A stretch of DNA of 64,000 nt from Beroe forskalii (GCA_011033025.1 WFMF01000585.1:32983-96982), one strand, 5' to 3'; shown: positions 1-12,190, numbered from the stretch's first letter. Made by a program: numbers and translations. Notes: a model not told the origin generated them from the sequence alone.

Positions 1-365
1 TACACCCACCAGACAAGCTGCTTCGTACACCACTTGAAAACCAAATCATTCTCATTCTGATATTTGTAATTCTCTGCACTTTGTGGGGGGCTTTCTTCGT
101 GGGACTTGAAGCCATTTTATTTCCAGCTACTGCACTTTGCAATATTTTTAAATACCGCCCACGAAAGTTAGATGTTTTGGTTCATGATATGAATTGGTCA
201 CGTCACCAGGGCACTGAAAGCATTGGTCCCTGTGTAATGTGTATGTGATTAAATCTCATCCCATAGTCTCTATGGATAGACCCGTGCCTGTTGGCTCTAT
301 TATACACATCGAGGAAAATGTCAGAGGGTTTTATTCAAATCTTTTTAACGCTCCTCACTTTCCAG
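1..365. other. Upstream intron of the RAPGEF1-like gene
   Basis: This stretch precedes the first coding exon I can support, which follows the acceptor TTTCCAG ending at 365. No exon or repeat is recognised in it. The start codon and the N-terminal part of the protein lie outside the window. Confidence 0.5.
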
Positions 366-3300
366 GTGACTCCATGCACTCGAACATCAAAGGAGGAAGT
401 GTCGATGCCCTGATAGCTGAAGCCACCATTTACCGTGACACAGAGTTCGTTCAAACCGTCGTCTTCACCCACTCAACCTTCATCACGACCGATGAGATAC
501 TCAAGAAGTGCATTTTAAGGTGAGCTATGGGCGGTGGCATTGAAAAAGAACCTAACGAGAAATATATTGAGATTTTTTCTTGAAATACCCAAATTTTGTT
601 CCACATAAATATAAATGCCTCGTAACTTATCAATAATGTATTAAAATTATAATTGCTGTTGTATTTAACTATCGAAGGCATGATAGTTTACCCAATCATA
701 AATCATAACTCAATTTTCAGCTAACGAATTAATCATTCAATAACGCAAGTTTCATATCAAAGTTATGAACTTCACGCACATTTGACAGTTTTTATCGGAA
801 CATTTTATGAATTTGTCATCTAATGTCAATCTTTGAAGAATTTTATTTCCCTATCGACGGACCTCACCCTTAGCTGCAACGTCACGAATTTTAAACGCTT
901 TCACACCTTAATTAAACGTTATAACTTAAAAATGTCAAATTTTAAGTGGTTGGGAAGGGGTTTAGATTAATTTTGCTTGAATAATTGCATGATTCAAACC
1001 AATCGTATAAAAAAGTTAACATTTGAATAAGGAGGACAAGAAGCAAAGAAATCATTGCTCCTCCCCACATTTCATAAAATAAAGACCTTTCGTAAAATGA
1101 AGACTTTTCATAAAATAAAGAAAGGAAAAATCAAGAAAATACATAATATTTTCTCCCCGGCAGATACCGACACTTCGCCCGGAGTAACGAGAAGATAGCA
1201 GAGAACTGTGTCAAGCTGTTCAGTGACATCCTGGGAAACACCTGGATGTACCTGACGAAGCCCATGATAGACCTCGCCAACGAGTTCATACAGCTTTATA
1301 GCTCACATTGTTTTGCTGAGGAATTTCTCGAGAATTTAGATCAGCCATGATTATCCCCCTTTTTATTTTCTTCTTTTTCCAACCAGATTATTTATTAGAA
1401 TATATGTTTGATCGATCGAATATCCTTTAAATATTGAACTGTCTTAACTCATCTCATTAAAAACTCAAGTCTTCCGCCACCAGAACAGCATACATGCCTG
1501 TCTACCTTATCATTTGTTATTAACGGGTATAATGACATGAGCGATATAACTATGTCAACATAGTGATATGTCAACATCGCTCGTAATGTCTCCTTATAAA
1601 GTTGTCAAATTTGACAATCATTTGACCTCTCCAGTAGTTAGTTCCAGTGCCACTTTTCAAAGAGCTGTAATATCATGTCAAATCTATGATGAGCTATCAG
1701 AATCCTTGCTATTATTATCTACATACGTCAGTTGTGCGGAAGTGCTAATCATGATCAGCAATAGTAGGAAAAGCAAAAATAGAAAAAGATATAGCAAACT
1801 GAAAAGTGAAAAAATTTGTCATTCTTGTATGATTTAATGAAGAATTAATCGGACATGATATAGACAATCAACGTGGAAGTCAAGAACTGACATCAACGTG
1901 GACATCACTCCACTTCCTGCTCTGCACGTTGCCAAATGTCAATTATATATTTGATCGATCCCGTGAGATCAAAGTAATATGATAAACTCTTCCACTTTCA
2001 CCAGAACTTCGCTCATGAACTGCAATTGACACGTCATCTTATATCAACAATACCTATTCCACTAACAAAAAGTTAATAAGGACTTCAAGTTTAACGTCAG
2101 TACTTCTCCTTCTACGTACTTTCGCTTTTACGTACTTCTCTTTTTCGTGCTTTCTCTTTCTACGAAGTTTCACTTTTTTCGTTCTTTAGGAATTTACCTT
2201 CTTACGAATTTTTATCTTTTTCCTTACTTTAGTATTTAACAAACTTCTCATACAGCTTCTGTTCGAGGACAAGTTAACGGACCAGGCTGTAACCCTCCAA
2301 AGTACTCTCTTCTCACAGTTCCAGTACTGCAAGGTAAGATGATAATCTGTGATTAGATTGATTTTTATCAGTTACAAATAAATCCTGCAGTATTTGTATC
2401 CTCGAGTATTCCAGCCCCAACTACTTACAGCATTTCACCCCCTCACTAGTTCACCCTCTCCCCCCCCCCACTGCTTCCCAACCCCCCTCTTCTCTCACTC
2501 CTTCCCAATCCCCCTTCCCCCAGTATTTACAGCATGTTAACACCTCCCCCTCCTCAGGAACACAAGTGCGAGGTGACGTACAGCCCGGCGACCTCCATCT
2601 CCTCGGATAACCTAAGCTGGACCTTCCTCCTCAAGGTCAAGCCCCGGGATGTAGCACTCCAGATGACACAGATAGACTTCGAGAAGTTCTCCAAGATCAA
2701 GGTACGAGGAGTGTTTTAGTTAATTCCAAAATATATGTTGTAATAATTATGTGGTGAGTTTTTTTTCTCTTTCTTCGTTATCAGAAATCATCTCTACTAG
2801 CACTTTCACTTACTTAGAAGATCCAAAGATTCATGACAATTAAGTTTTATTTAGCCAACATGATAGAGAGATTCTCCAAAATTTAAGTGAAATTCCACCG
2901 AAACAATTTGATCATATCCTGGCATTAAACATCAAGGTGCAGCTGCTCATCGACAGTGTTCTCATGATCAAAGTTTTCAAATATTGCGAGAATGGAACAG
3001 TTTAAAACTTTAATAATCTTAGATACATCACTCATCAAAATAGAGATTCTCAATTTATTGAATCAGATGATCTCTCTCAAATTTTTCCCATCCCTCTCTC
3101 CTGCAGATTATATCTCTGTCTAGTCTTGTTAAACAAATTCTCTCTCCGACTCTCTCTCTCTGAGAATTTAGATACTTTATTGCTCGTTAAATATTCTGTC
3201 CTATTTTAGTTAAAATGTCAGGTTATAAATCTACGGAGCGGTTCCGTCTCTTTGAATAGGACACTCATGAATATCTGACGTCATTAGCATTGCTTAAAAT

Positions 3301-6300
3301 GGCAAATCGATGGCACCATGCCGCCTATTTTGCACGAGTTACGTCTCCTCTCCCCATATGTCTCATACCCCGAAACTCGAATTATAAATTCTCTCAATTA
3401 TATATGAAATTTAACGATCTTTATTAAACTGTAACGGTGTGCTGCAGCGCAGTTATTTGGTGAAGTAGCATTTCCTGTGAGTTTGTGAAGAATTGAATGT
3501 TCCACTTCAACAGTTGACTTCTGTACAAGGACTAAGCCAATAACCCTTCTAAATTTAATGAGATCTCACCATCTAAGTCACTACGTAATATTCTGTGGAG
3601 ACAAATTCAACGATAATTTATCGTTCATGGGTTGGGTAACTTCTGTAGATGCTCTGATCATGGGAATTTGAATTTGCTGTGAAATTGCTTTTTTAAATTT
3701 CACAGAAATGATAAAATCTTTCGGGTGGTTGGATAAAAAAATCTCGGCTCTTCTGGAATTGTTTACTCAAACTGACACTAAACATGAACTTATATCAAAC
3801 CAAAGCATTGTGTTGAGAAATTGATTACGTAATACTATATATCTCATTTCATTGCTCCTCTAACCCATATCCCTCCTTCAGCTGTGTGAAATACTGACGT
3901 ACGTGAAAGTGCCCTCCGAAACCACCTCGCCTAACATGTGCGCCTTCGTCACTCACTTCAACTCCGTCAGCTTCTGGGCCTCCTCCCTCATCCTCCGACG
4001 AGATTCAAAGGTAAGTCAAACACAAGGAAATACCTCATTTTTGCTGTTTTGGGTCATTAAATCTTTTCTAAACACAAGGAAATATCTTATTTGGTGGTGC
4101 AGTTTAAAATTCTAGAAAATATTCTGTTGGGGGCTTATCAATGTAAATACCCTTCAGAGAAGTATATTTTAAATGCTAAAAAATGATGAAACAACCCACC
4201 AAAGCAATCTCTGCAGACATTGGGCTCCTTGAAATTATTTTTCGAATTTTATTTCTGCTTGTAGATTTCCTAAGTTCCAGATTAAAATTCAAAATTATGT
4301 TAGAAATATTCCATCTGGTTTGATTTCCTCCAAGGATAATGTTTTACTTCCTTCCGATTAATCATTTTAAACGTTTATTAAATAGAGCATTTAAAAAATT
4401 TTTAAAGTTAAATGCTTACCTTCCCAGTTCATTTAGTAGTTGATACAAAATCATGATTTATAATTTTGTGGTTATAAGTTCGAGCTGTTTGCTTGAATTT
4501 CTGATTCTGCTTATAGAATCTAGGAAATGTAATCGTTTCTGAACATTCTACTTGGAAACTTCTTATTTTTTAAATATCATAAATACCCTCTTAAAGCGTT
4601 TCTAATCCTCCTACGATCTTAAACTTTCACCGCTATTTTATAAATTTTAAATACCCTGGAGCAACATTTTATATTAATGATCGAGAAACTCCGCTTGATT
4701 GGTGGGGGAAGCATAATAAGTTTTGATTGTAATCTGCAGACTCTGCAGGATACTGGTTCCCTTGAATTGCACCCCTTCTCTCCCTTACCCCGCATGACTC
4801 TCTGAAGAGGCGATTACTTTCAATTCTTTTAGTTTTTAAGTTTCTCTAGTATCCCTTTCTAACCCTCTTTTAAATCCCCTTTCTGACTCCTCTTAACTTT
4901 TTCTTAAACTCCTCTCTCTCTCTCTCTCAAACCCCTCTCTCTAATTCCTTCCCTAACCCCTCTCTAACCCATCTCTCTAACCCTCTCCTCCTCTTCAGGA
5001 CGACAGACAGCGCGTGTACCGTCGTCTCCTCTCCGTTATGGAACACCTCATCAAGCTTAACAACTTCTCCTCCGCCTTCGCTCTGTTCGCTGCCCTCGTC
5101 AAGACAGCCGTCAAGAGGGTCGTCAGTCTGTCCAGCAAACAGGAAAAGGTAAGGGGATTTTAAAGTTTTTAAGTGTTTTGATGGCGAGAATTTAAACAAA
5201 ATCTTCTGGGACATCTATTATCGTGGAGAAAATCAAGTGCCCTTTTCTTAAGAATTTCGTCCTGTATTATGCTTGGATTGTTAAATTGCATTCAATAACC
5301 AAATGACTCTTAATTGGCCATTTAATTTTTAGCGCTGCTATTTATAAAGTATTTTCTGTTTATTATAAGTGCTAACATTTCGTGTTTCTTCAGAAACTGG
5401 ACGCCTCGCAGACCCTTATGGACAGCTCGGAGTCGTACAAGAGCCTCCGTTCAGCCCTCAAGTCCGCCACCCCGCCCCTTATCGCGTACCTTGGACTCTG
5501 CGTGGCAGACCTGACCTTCCTCATTCACGGTACTTAGACTTCCTAATTCCTATGTGATTGGGAGTTAGACTTCCTAATTCTTATGTGATTGGTAATTACC
5601 GAGATAATAATTGGGGTGATGTCATTGTCATGGTTTAGAATGGTGAATTCATGATGCCAAGTGTTCTATTTATAGTGGCAATATTAATTCACCGTAATTC
5701 TCCCAAATTTTGGCAGTACGAAAGGGTTTTTTGTATATAATTTATGCCTTGGTCGCTCGTGCAAATATTTATGATATACGTAGGGATACCCTTCAAATTC
5801 AATTTTATATCTCCGACAATTTAAAAATCACGGAATATTAAGTGAAGTCTGGGTGAAATTTGTTAAATGGTAGAATTCGTATAACTGCTTGACTTCGGTC
5901 CATGGCAGCAAGTTGTCAGAGAAGTTACTGGAGTTTCTGTAATTGCAAACGGAAGTTTTGTGAGACTTGAGACCTGACAGGCATCATGATTCTTGAAAGT
6001 TATTGCATTCCAACGATACATATTGGACAAATTTCAACTGGCAGATGCACAATAATAACCATGTACGGTCTGCCGCATGAACATTGCATGTCACAGCAGT
6101 GACTTTACGGAATTGCGTTAGTATCTTACTCATAATTGCGTTAGATACCTCACTCATTTGAGTTAGATATCTCACTCAAAAGCGTTTGATAATAGTTATC
6201 TCATACAACTGCGTTAGATATTATCTCACGCGTTAATCACGTGACATCTGATATCACGTGACAGCCTCTCTACCACTGATATCACCCACCCTCTGACCAC

Positions 6301-9300
6301 ACCCTCGTTACCAGGCAACCCAGACACACTGGAGAGCGGTGAAGTGAACTTCACTAAGCGTCACCTGACCTACACCTTCATGAACGTGGTGAGGACGAGT
6401 CAGGCGGTGCCCTACAACATCGCCCCTCGAGATGACATCATCTGCTTCCTCAACAACTTCAACGGTGAGTGTTTGCAGTTCCTTTTATTTTATAACTGTT
6501 TTCATCTGGACAAAATCTCTAATTTTGTCTTATTTTGTTGAACAAAATTTTGTCCAATACCTGAAAATTGGCACGGTAATTTCTTTTAGTTTTACGTTGG
6601 ACGGTTGGTCTAGTAACCCCCCGCTGGTTTGGATGTGATCAGCCCATTTTGTCTCTTTTCAGGTTCCGTTGTCACATCCAAACCCGCGGGGGGTTACTAG
6701 ACCAACCGTCCAACGGTTTTGGTGGTGATATCTTGACAGATGTATGTAGTTTGAACCCATGTTACTCGGACCCCCGTTATTCGGACCCCCGTTATTCGGA
6801 CCCCCGTTATTCGGACCCCCGTTATTCGAATCCCCGTTATTCGGATCCCCGTTATTCGGACCCCCGTTATTCGGACCCCCGTTATTCGGACCCCCGTTAT
6901 TCGGGCCCCCGTTATGCGGACCCCTGTTATTCGGACCCCCGTTATTCGGACCCCTGTCATTCGGACCCCCGTTATTCAGACCCCCGTTATTCAGACCCCC
7001 GTTAGTCGTATTTAAACTCATTTCAACATAAATCAAGTCGAAAATCCCGTAAAACATAAATTTCTTCAAAATCCCCTAATTTCTACAAAACGTCCGTGTG
7101 TACTCTCACGTGCTGAAATATGGCAACTAGATCTAATTTCACGTGCATTAGTCGTATTTAAACTCATTTCAACGTAATCAAGTCGAAAATCCCGTGTAAA
7201 TATCAATTTCTTTAAATCCCTAATTTCTACAAAACGTCCGCGTCAACTCACGTGCTCCACTAGTTCATCGTATATTTCCCATCCCTATTCACTGCAAGAC
7301 ATGGAGAAACCATTATCAGTAGACCATCAACACAATAGATTACAGTACAATTTTTCGTCATAAACGTAATTTCAATCAATTTTGCAGTTCAATTTTAGAA
7401 GCCTCCCACGACAACAATCTTCGACCTATCGCCCTGAAACTGTTTTTATAGCTAAATCTTAAGGTCTTAAAAGCAGCATATCAAAGTAAAACATAATCCG
7501 ATGAAAACTATTTGAGTTAGAGATGTCCAAAGTAGCGCAAAATAGCGTTCTATCGGGTTCTATCGCAAAATACGCTATTTTAGTGGTTTTACGCGATTTT
7601 GATGACGTCATCACAGCACCCAAATAGACTCAAACCAACTTCCCATATAGCCTATAAGACAATTCCACCTTAGTACAACATACTTTGACCGGTCTCATCT
7701 CAAGATAAGTTGCAGTTCTTGACACCTCACTCATTTAACTTTTTTGTCCTATAATTTGGAAATCGATTTTCACTGCAATTTTAGAAAATCGCGTATATCT
7801 CGATGAAAAAATCGAGATAGCCCAATAATCCGTATGATTTTCTGAAAGCTCTTTAAATTTGCTAAAATTGTTCCGAAAAATCAGACCACATTCTCCTTTC
7901 CTTCTTGGTGAAAATGCGCCTGAAATTAGCCTATTTTCGCAAAAAAAAAGAAACAAAATTTCGCTAAGTTGATGACGTCATAGTGACGTGAAATGACGTC
8001 ACCAGAACTTTTATAGCCTATAACATTTTCCCATCTTAGATCAACAAAACCTGACCCGATCATGGCTCTACCATTTCCTGTTCTTGAGATCTCATCGTTT
8101 TAAATTTGTCTCACCATCATGATATTATATATTATTATTATTATATCAGGGGGCTGGCAAGCCCCTGGGTGGTGGCTTAGGAGCCCGAGGGCCCGAAGGG
8201 CCCGAGGGCGAGTATTGACGGCGGACCTAATAGTGTGAGGGCCAGAAGGCTCGAGCAGGAGCCTGAGGACCCGAAGGGTCCGAGGGCGAGCATTGGACGG
8301 CGATTCTAACGAGAAAACACATATTTCCTATTTCACGAAGAAATTGGAAGTCGTTGGCTGATTTCACCAAAAATCGATACGTCGCATGTTTGAGGGTCAG
8401 GTGCAACTGTCAAAATTTGATCGATTGGATAAAGATGTCAAGTTATGACAACTTTTTCCCAACTGAATGTACGCGATTGCACGCTGCGCTTACAGCCTCA
8501 TATATGTTTTTGTGATTCGCCAAATTTCAAAATTTTACGGAACCTTCCCGACGATCAAATCGATTGAAATTGAGCGCCTTTGCCGTGCCTGGAGTTCCAA
8601 ATTTAGATAAACCCATTAAAAATGGCTGAGTTATTACTTACTTAAAATGCTGAAATTGAGGCTCTTGTTAAAAAGGTACGACAATAACATACCAATAGAG
8701 AACATTTTTAGGCGAAAAAGTGTACCCTCTTTAAAAGCCATATCTCGAGAACCGTAAAAGATACAGAGCTCATCGACCCAGGTTGTAGAAAGATAGTTTG
8801 CGAAAGTCCCCTCGAAAAGCATCTAGTCATGTTGATGACGTCATTGGCGACGTCACAAAGTCGTGAATTTATATTTTGATTTCCTGAAAATCGGCGTTTT
8901 TCAGTGCAATTTTTCGGCATGAAGCTTTTGAGGAAAAATGCTTGTGATAATGCAGAAGAAAATTTAATGTACTTTCCAAAAAAATGGGGTCGAAAAGTTC
9001 CGGGCCCTCCAAGGTCGTTGAGATATTTGCAATTGTTTGAAACACTTTGACACGAAAATCGCGTGGCCAGCAAAACGGTAAGGATGGAGTTAGAGAGAAC
9101 GGGACCATGCCAGAACTTCATCTTTTGATATGTTGTCGGTCATAGTCCCAATTACAGCAATGAATGGGTCTCAGATAAGTTAATATAATTTTATGACGTA
9201 ATTGTGACGTCATCAGTAATGCTAGGTAACGCAAATTTTGTACGCGCACGACGCCAAATTGGGTAATATCTGGAGCACAGAAAAAGGATGATATTTTTTC

Positions 9301-9779
9301 CAAAAACCAAAAAGGATTTGGTTGTGTGGCCAAGTATGTTTTACTTTTACTTTAAAACCCATGATATGGAATAGAACGTGGTTAAAACTGCCGCAACGGC
9401 ACTTTTCGGAAGCATAATAGTTTCGTGAAAGCTGTACATTTTGAAGTGACGTTGCAGCAGTTTTAACCGTCGCGTTCTATTCCATATCATGGGTTTTAAA
9501 GTAAAGAACGCCTTAAAACCGCCGCGGGCCACCACAACCAAATCCTTTTTGGTTTTTGGAAAAATCTTATTATTATTATTATATCACCCTGTGACACTCG
9601 TTCCTCTAATATATACCCTGGCCAGTCTTTTTCTATTATGCCACTAGTTACTTTGCCCTGGCCAGGGCGGGAATATTCTAAACATAAAATTTGACCCATT
9701 TAATATTTCAGATCACATGACGGAAGAGGAAATGTGGCAGAGAAGCGAACAAATCAAACCGAGAAAAAGGAGGAACTGA
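366..9779 (+). CDS. RAPGEF1: RAPGEF1/C3G-like Ras-family guanine nucleotide exchange factor, 5'-partial
   Basis: This protein should promote GDP release from Rap/Ras GTPases at membranes. Nine exons are visible: 366-519, 1164-1293, 2256-2333, 2558-2701, 3882-4010, 4999-5148, 5394-5529, 6315-6464 and 9712-9779 (TGA). Together they give 378 aa in one continuous reading frame. The REM (RasGEF-N) domain is in exons 1-3 (KGGSVDALIAEAT, HSTFITTDEILKK). The CDC25 catalytic domain is in exons 4-9: PNMCAFVTHFNSVSFW, then LIKLNNFSSAFALFAAL, PPLIAYLGLCVADLTF, GNPDTLESGEVNF and RDDIICFLNNFNDHMTEEE. The ending IKPRKRRN fits the C3G family. All introns are GT-AG except the one between 1293 and 2256, which is bounded by a direct repeat. 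RASGRF or RASGEF relatives are possible, but the C-terminal third fits RAPGEF1 best. The proline-rich adaptor-binding region of C3G would lie upstream of the window. Confidence 0.88.
520..1163 (+). other. RAPGEF1-like intron, no recognised content
   Basis: This AT-rich intron has a canonical donor (AAG then GTGAGC at 520) and acceptor (CCCCGGCAG ending at 1163). I see no gene or repeat in it. Confidence 0.7.
1286..2258 (+). repeat. Intron-like insertion flanked by 11-bp direct repeats (TCATACAGCTT)
   Basis: TCATACAGCTT occurs at 1286-1296 and again at 2248-2258. Removing one copy with the intervening DNA joins codons for NEFIQ directly to LLFEDKLTD in frame, which matches the expected REM helix. 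The segment therefore behaves as an intron (1294-2255) with a normal-looking acceptor (CATACAG), but the donor side reads CAG then CTTTAT, without GT. Sliding the junction inside the repeat does not create GT-AG. It may be a transposon-derived intron, a repair insertion or a disrupting insertion. I see no terminal inverted repeats. Confidence 0.7.
2702..3881 (+). other. RAPGEF1-like intron containing the left breakpoint of the tandem duplication
   Basis: This canonical intron contains CT-rich tracts near 3090-3180. From about 3405 onward it is closely matched by 14511-14985, so the duplicated block begins inside it. No other gene is visible. Confidence 0.7.
4011..4998 (+). other. RAPGEF1-like intron, no recognised gene
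   Basis: This canonical GT-AG intron has a long CT-rich tract (about 4850-4995) before the acceptor. It is closely matched by the duplicate intron at 15115-16207. Confidence 0.7.
5530..6314 (+). other. RAPGEF1-like intron with short GCGTTAGATATCTCACTCA repeats
   Basis: The 3' part (about 6110-6235) contains degenerate iterations of GCGTTAGATATCTCACTCA. The duplicate intron at 17320-17470 has a longer, cleaner run of the same motif. Several CACGTGA motifs follow. No coding content is seen. Confidence 0.6.
6596..6714. repeat. Terminal foldback of transposon family 1
   Basis: The arm starting GTTGGACGGTTGGTCTAG is matched by the reverse complement ending CTAGACCAACCGTCCAAC. Arms of roughly 45 bp surround a short loop. 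The same hairpin, with longer arms, is at 62171-62323. Confidence 0.85.
6758..7005. repeat. 15-bp minisatellite inside transposon family 1
   Basis: About 16 tandem units of the type CGTTATTCGGACCCC occur here with few variants. The reverse-complement unit forms the array at 61430-61637 in the second copy. Open frames across it are artefacts of the 15-bp period. Confidence 0.92.
8149..9566. mobile_element. Element nested in transposon family 1
   Basis: The matching position in the second family-1 copy (about 60770-60790, inverted) lacks this ~1.4-kb segment. It begins with a GC-rich tract of repeated GGGCCCGAAGGGCCCGAG-like palindromes and is flanked on both sides by TTATTATTATTATATCA-like sequence, which suggests a target duplication. 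It ends in a long foldback. I found no intact coding frame. Confidence 0.65.
9289..9566. repeat. Long foldback (MITE-like) of about 278 bp
   Basis: The left arm contains CCAAAAACCAAAAAGGATTT and ACCCATGATATGGAATAGAA. Reverse complements of both lie in the right arm in mirrored order. Arms are roughly 110 bp and nearly complementary. This marks one end of the nested element or a separate foldback insertion. Confidence 0.8.
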
Positions 9780-11261
9780 ATATGCGACTAACTTCACTGC
9801 GACACCTTCATTGTCGAACGAACTTCTCACTGCCGAATTTCTCACTGCCTTAACTCACTGTTTCTGCACTGCTGAGAGCTGGAGCTGTCATGAGTGTTGA
9901 CATTGTTGTTCGCAAATTGCTGGCAAACTTACATAAAAACAATCTAGGATATAGCTAACCACGATGATTAAGGATCATACGAAGTAAGATATAAGAGAAA
10001 GACTGCTGCTCACAACTGACTGTGAATATTCATCGACTGTATTATTAATATTGAGCATGATTATTATATTTTTGACGACGAGATGTCAAACGCCGTCAAC
10101 ATTTCGACTTGTCTATTTTATCTATATTTGCTGGGTAAATCGAACTGTATTTTATCAAGTTGAAAGATCTTTTATGAAAAATGAGGACTCTTGTAATTAT
10201 ATAGCCGTGTTTGAAGCAAGTACAACTTATTGTTTGTTATTCAACTTCAAGGACTATTTATCAATTTCAATTTCATTATACATACTGAGCTAGAATAAAT
10301 TTTCTTGTTTGGAATATAGATCATTAAAAACATGATTATCTTACAATATTGCAAATTTTCTTTAAGCTAATGATTTATTTGAATTTCACTAGATTTAGCT
10401 TATTTAGTCGTAGGAATTACATTGTTTGACTTTTGAAATCTTCCAAAATCTTCCATCATTATTGTTTTAAAATTGAAATTAAATTGGAATCGAGTGTGAT
10501 AAGCATTAGATCTGTCTTGAAAATATGAATGAGAGTTCGAATAATTTCAAAACGTTCATTGCAAAAAGCCTGTGTGCAATGATAAGAGAATTTTAGTTAT
10601 TTATTTGTTATGTGAACTATTATTGTTTTGCAATTTACCAAAATTCTATTTTTATTTCCATGAATCCCATGAAAGTTTCCTGACAAAATCTACCCGCCAA
10701 TTTAGCAACTTGACATTTCATTTTCTCCCGCATTCATTATCCTAGAACCTGCCAAAGCCCGTCTAAAACCCGATGTGAAGAGTGTACGGGTAGCTTTTGT
10801 CAAGACAAATCTAGCAATAATGTTCAATATTATGTTGTAGGATTTATCTGCCAAGGGGATGGAGTGGGTTGCAAATGATCACGCTACATGTTATCGTAAC
10901 AGAAACAACTTCTGTAACCTTGATTATGGGGGGGGGGGTACAACTGAAAGGTGTTGAAAATTGATTGCGTAATATGTGAAGTCGATCCCCTTCAACAGAA
11001 TGAATCTGAATTACATTGGTGTGGAATGCGATTACAGCCTTGAATCAAAGTGGTGTCAGTGTCACAATTGACAATGGAAATGATCGCTAATCTGTCTCAT
11101 TGAGAACTGTAACTTCTTTACTTCTACATAACATGAAAAGACATGAGCACTGTAGCTTAAAACGTTACTGGAAAGATACGACACATCTAACAAGCTCTGT
11201 CAGTGGTCACATGACCTCAAGTCACATGACCAATGATCACATGACCAAACTACATGTGTAA
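9780..11261 (+). other. RAPGEF1-like 3' UTR and spacer before the sushi gene
   Basis: The stretch follows the RasGEF stop codon and includes a poly(A) signal at 10294. CTAATGAT at 10367-10374 is the uninterrupted target of the transposon found in the duplicate (18587-21072). No gene is recognised. Confidence 0.7.
10294..10299 (+). terminator. Polyadenylation signal AATAAA, RAPGEF1-like gene
   Basis: AATAAA lies about 515 bp after the stop codon and is conserved in the duplicate at 18504-18509. It is the best candidate for the 3' end of the transcript. Confidence 0.5.
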
Positions 11262-11525
11262 CTCATTCACTCAGACACGTACACACCGCCCATTGTTTCG
11301 CATGATGACATTCTGTGTACTTTTCAGTTTTTAAGAGCTGATTCACTATTATGTTTGTCATGCAGTCAAACGACTATAATTTTAACTAAAATATTTTCTG
11401 CTGGTCAGTCTTGTAGTTTTGATAATCATCCGAGGCAATATATATATCTGTTCGACATCGTCCGTAGCGCATAAATAGTTTTCTAGTTCTAAAATATTTC
11501 CTTGTGGTTTTTTAATCTTCTAAAT
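11262..11525 (+). promoter_or_regulatory. Sushi-gene promoter/5' UTR, copy A
   Basis: This is about 260 bp of strongly matched sequence upstream of both copies of the sushi first exon (compare 21985-22248). It contains a TATA-like GCATAAATAG (about 11468-11478) roughly 50 bp before the ATG. Promoter activity is inferred from position and conservation. Confidence 0.45.
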
Positions 11526-11648
11526 ATGCCTCGACCGGTGGTTACTGTCGTTCTCATGCTACTCTGTCTGGTGGTACATCCTGTCCAATCCTTGACAGAT
11601 GCCTGCACCATGTTACCCTTCGACAACTACAACGACTTAAGTTGCAAG
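11526..11648 (+). pseudogene. Orphan first exon of the sushi-domain gene (signal peptide), copy A
   Basis: This exon encodes 41 residues beginning MPRPVVTVVLMLLCLVV, a signal peptide, followed by TDACTMLPFDNYNDLSCK and an intact donor (AAG then GTAATA). It matches exon 1 of the complete gene at 22249-22371 with a few amino-acid changes. Similarity ends about 40 bp into the intron (near 11690), where transposon debris starts, so exons 2-9 are absent here. Because the promoter, ATG and donor are intact and the phase is 0, it could serve as an alternative first exon for exon 2 at 22747. Otherwise it is a truncated relic. Confidence 0.8.
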
Positions 11649-11735
11649 GTAATAACCGGGGGCAGCAGAAGAATATTTCCAATTCAACTTTAAAAAGGGT
11701 TTTTTAATGATAAGTAGTGCAGAATCAAAAGGGAA

Positions 11736-12190
11736 ATCAATATTGGGTGCTTCAATGCTCTGTCAGTGCAACAACAAGTTCAAGGAGATCTAGGCATGCT
11801 AAATGACCACAGAATTGATATCTTTTGTAAAGCTGAAACCTTATTCAAAGCTAAAGAATGTGCTAGATTCGCCGAAGTTCATTAGGCTGGCGTTGAGGTT
11901 GTGATTATAAATGTTCCAAGGAAAGGAAGGAAGAGGAGGTGGACTGGCTTTTGTTTACAATTCATAAAACTCAAACCTGTTGCCAACAAATTGGTGGGTT
12001 TTAAATCTTTGACGTAGCTGAATGCATTGTCAAGACTACTACCAAACAAATTCGTGTCAGCACAAAATATATAGGAAAACTCAAACTAAATTAAAAATGA
12101 AATATCAAAACAGAGATCATTGCTTTTATGGATGAATTGAGCAATTCTGTTAAACATGCTATAGAGCTATATACATAATATACACACTGA
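11736..12190 (+). pseudogene. Decayed LINE ORF2, AP-endonuclease region
   Basis: The frame from 11736 reads INIGCFNALSV, then MLNDHRIDIFCKAET, matching the N-terminal pattern of LINE AP-endonucleases (IG.WNARS, then DHRIDIF...ET). It stops at 11883. A shifted frame then gives GRGGGLAFVYNS, another endonuclease motif, and further stops follow. It is a dead fragment on the + strand and probably part of the material at the duplication junction. Confidence 0.7.

Larger units (their letters stand above)
6596..9672. mobile_element. Non-autonomous transposon family 1, copy 1, with a nested insertion
   Basis: This insertion lies in the last RasGEF intron. The duplicate intron (empty site near 17846) lacks it. 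One end is a long palindrome (6596-6714) and the other ends in the palindromic CCCTGGCCAGGG block (about 9655-9670). A 15-bp minisatellite lies near the first end. A second copy runs inverted at 60689-62323; without the nested insertion both are about 1.64 kb. No transposase frame is visible. The superfamily is not clear because I cannot define a target-site duplication. Confidence 0.8.
3405..11690 (+). repeat. Segmental tandem duplication, copy 1
   Basis: This segment holds RasGEF exons 5-9, the 3' flank and sushi exon 1. It is matched in the same order and orientation by 14511-22415. The similarity includes introns, the 3' UTR, the intergenic spacer and the sushi promoter. The two copies differ mainly by point changes and by transposons found in only one copy (6596-9672 here, 18587-21072 there). 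Confidence 0.9.

Noticed and set aside
4927-5214. Antisense frame covering a RasGEF exon (also 16163-16372)
   Set aside because: The + strand reads a conserved CDC25 exon with GT-AG borders; the antisense frame is incidental.
6649-7069. PRYSD / GGPNN repeat proteins
   Set aside because: 15-bp minisatellite in a transposon; the same artefact appears at 61306-61740.
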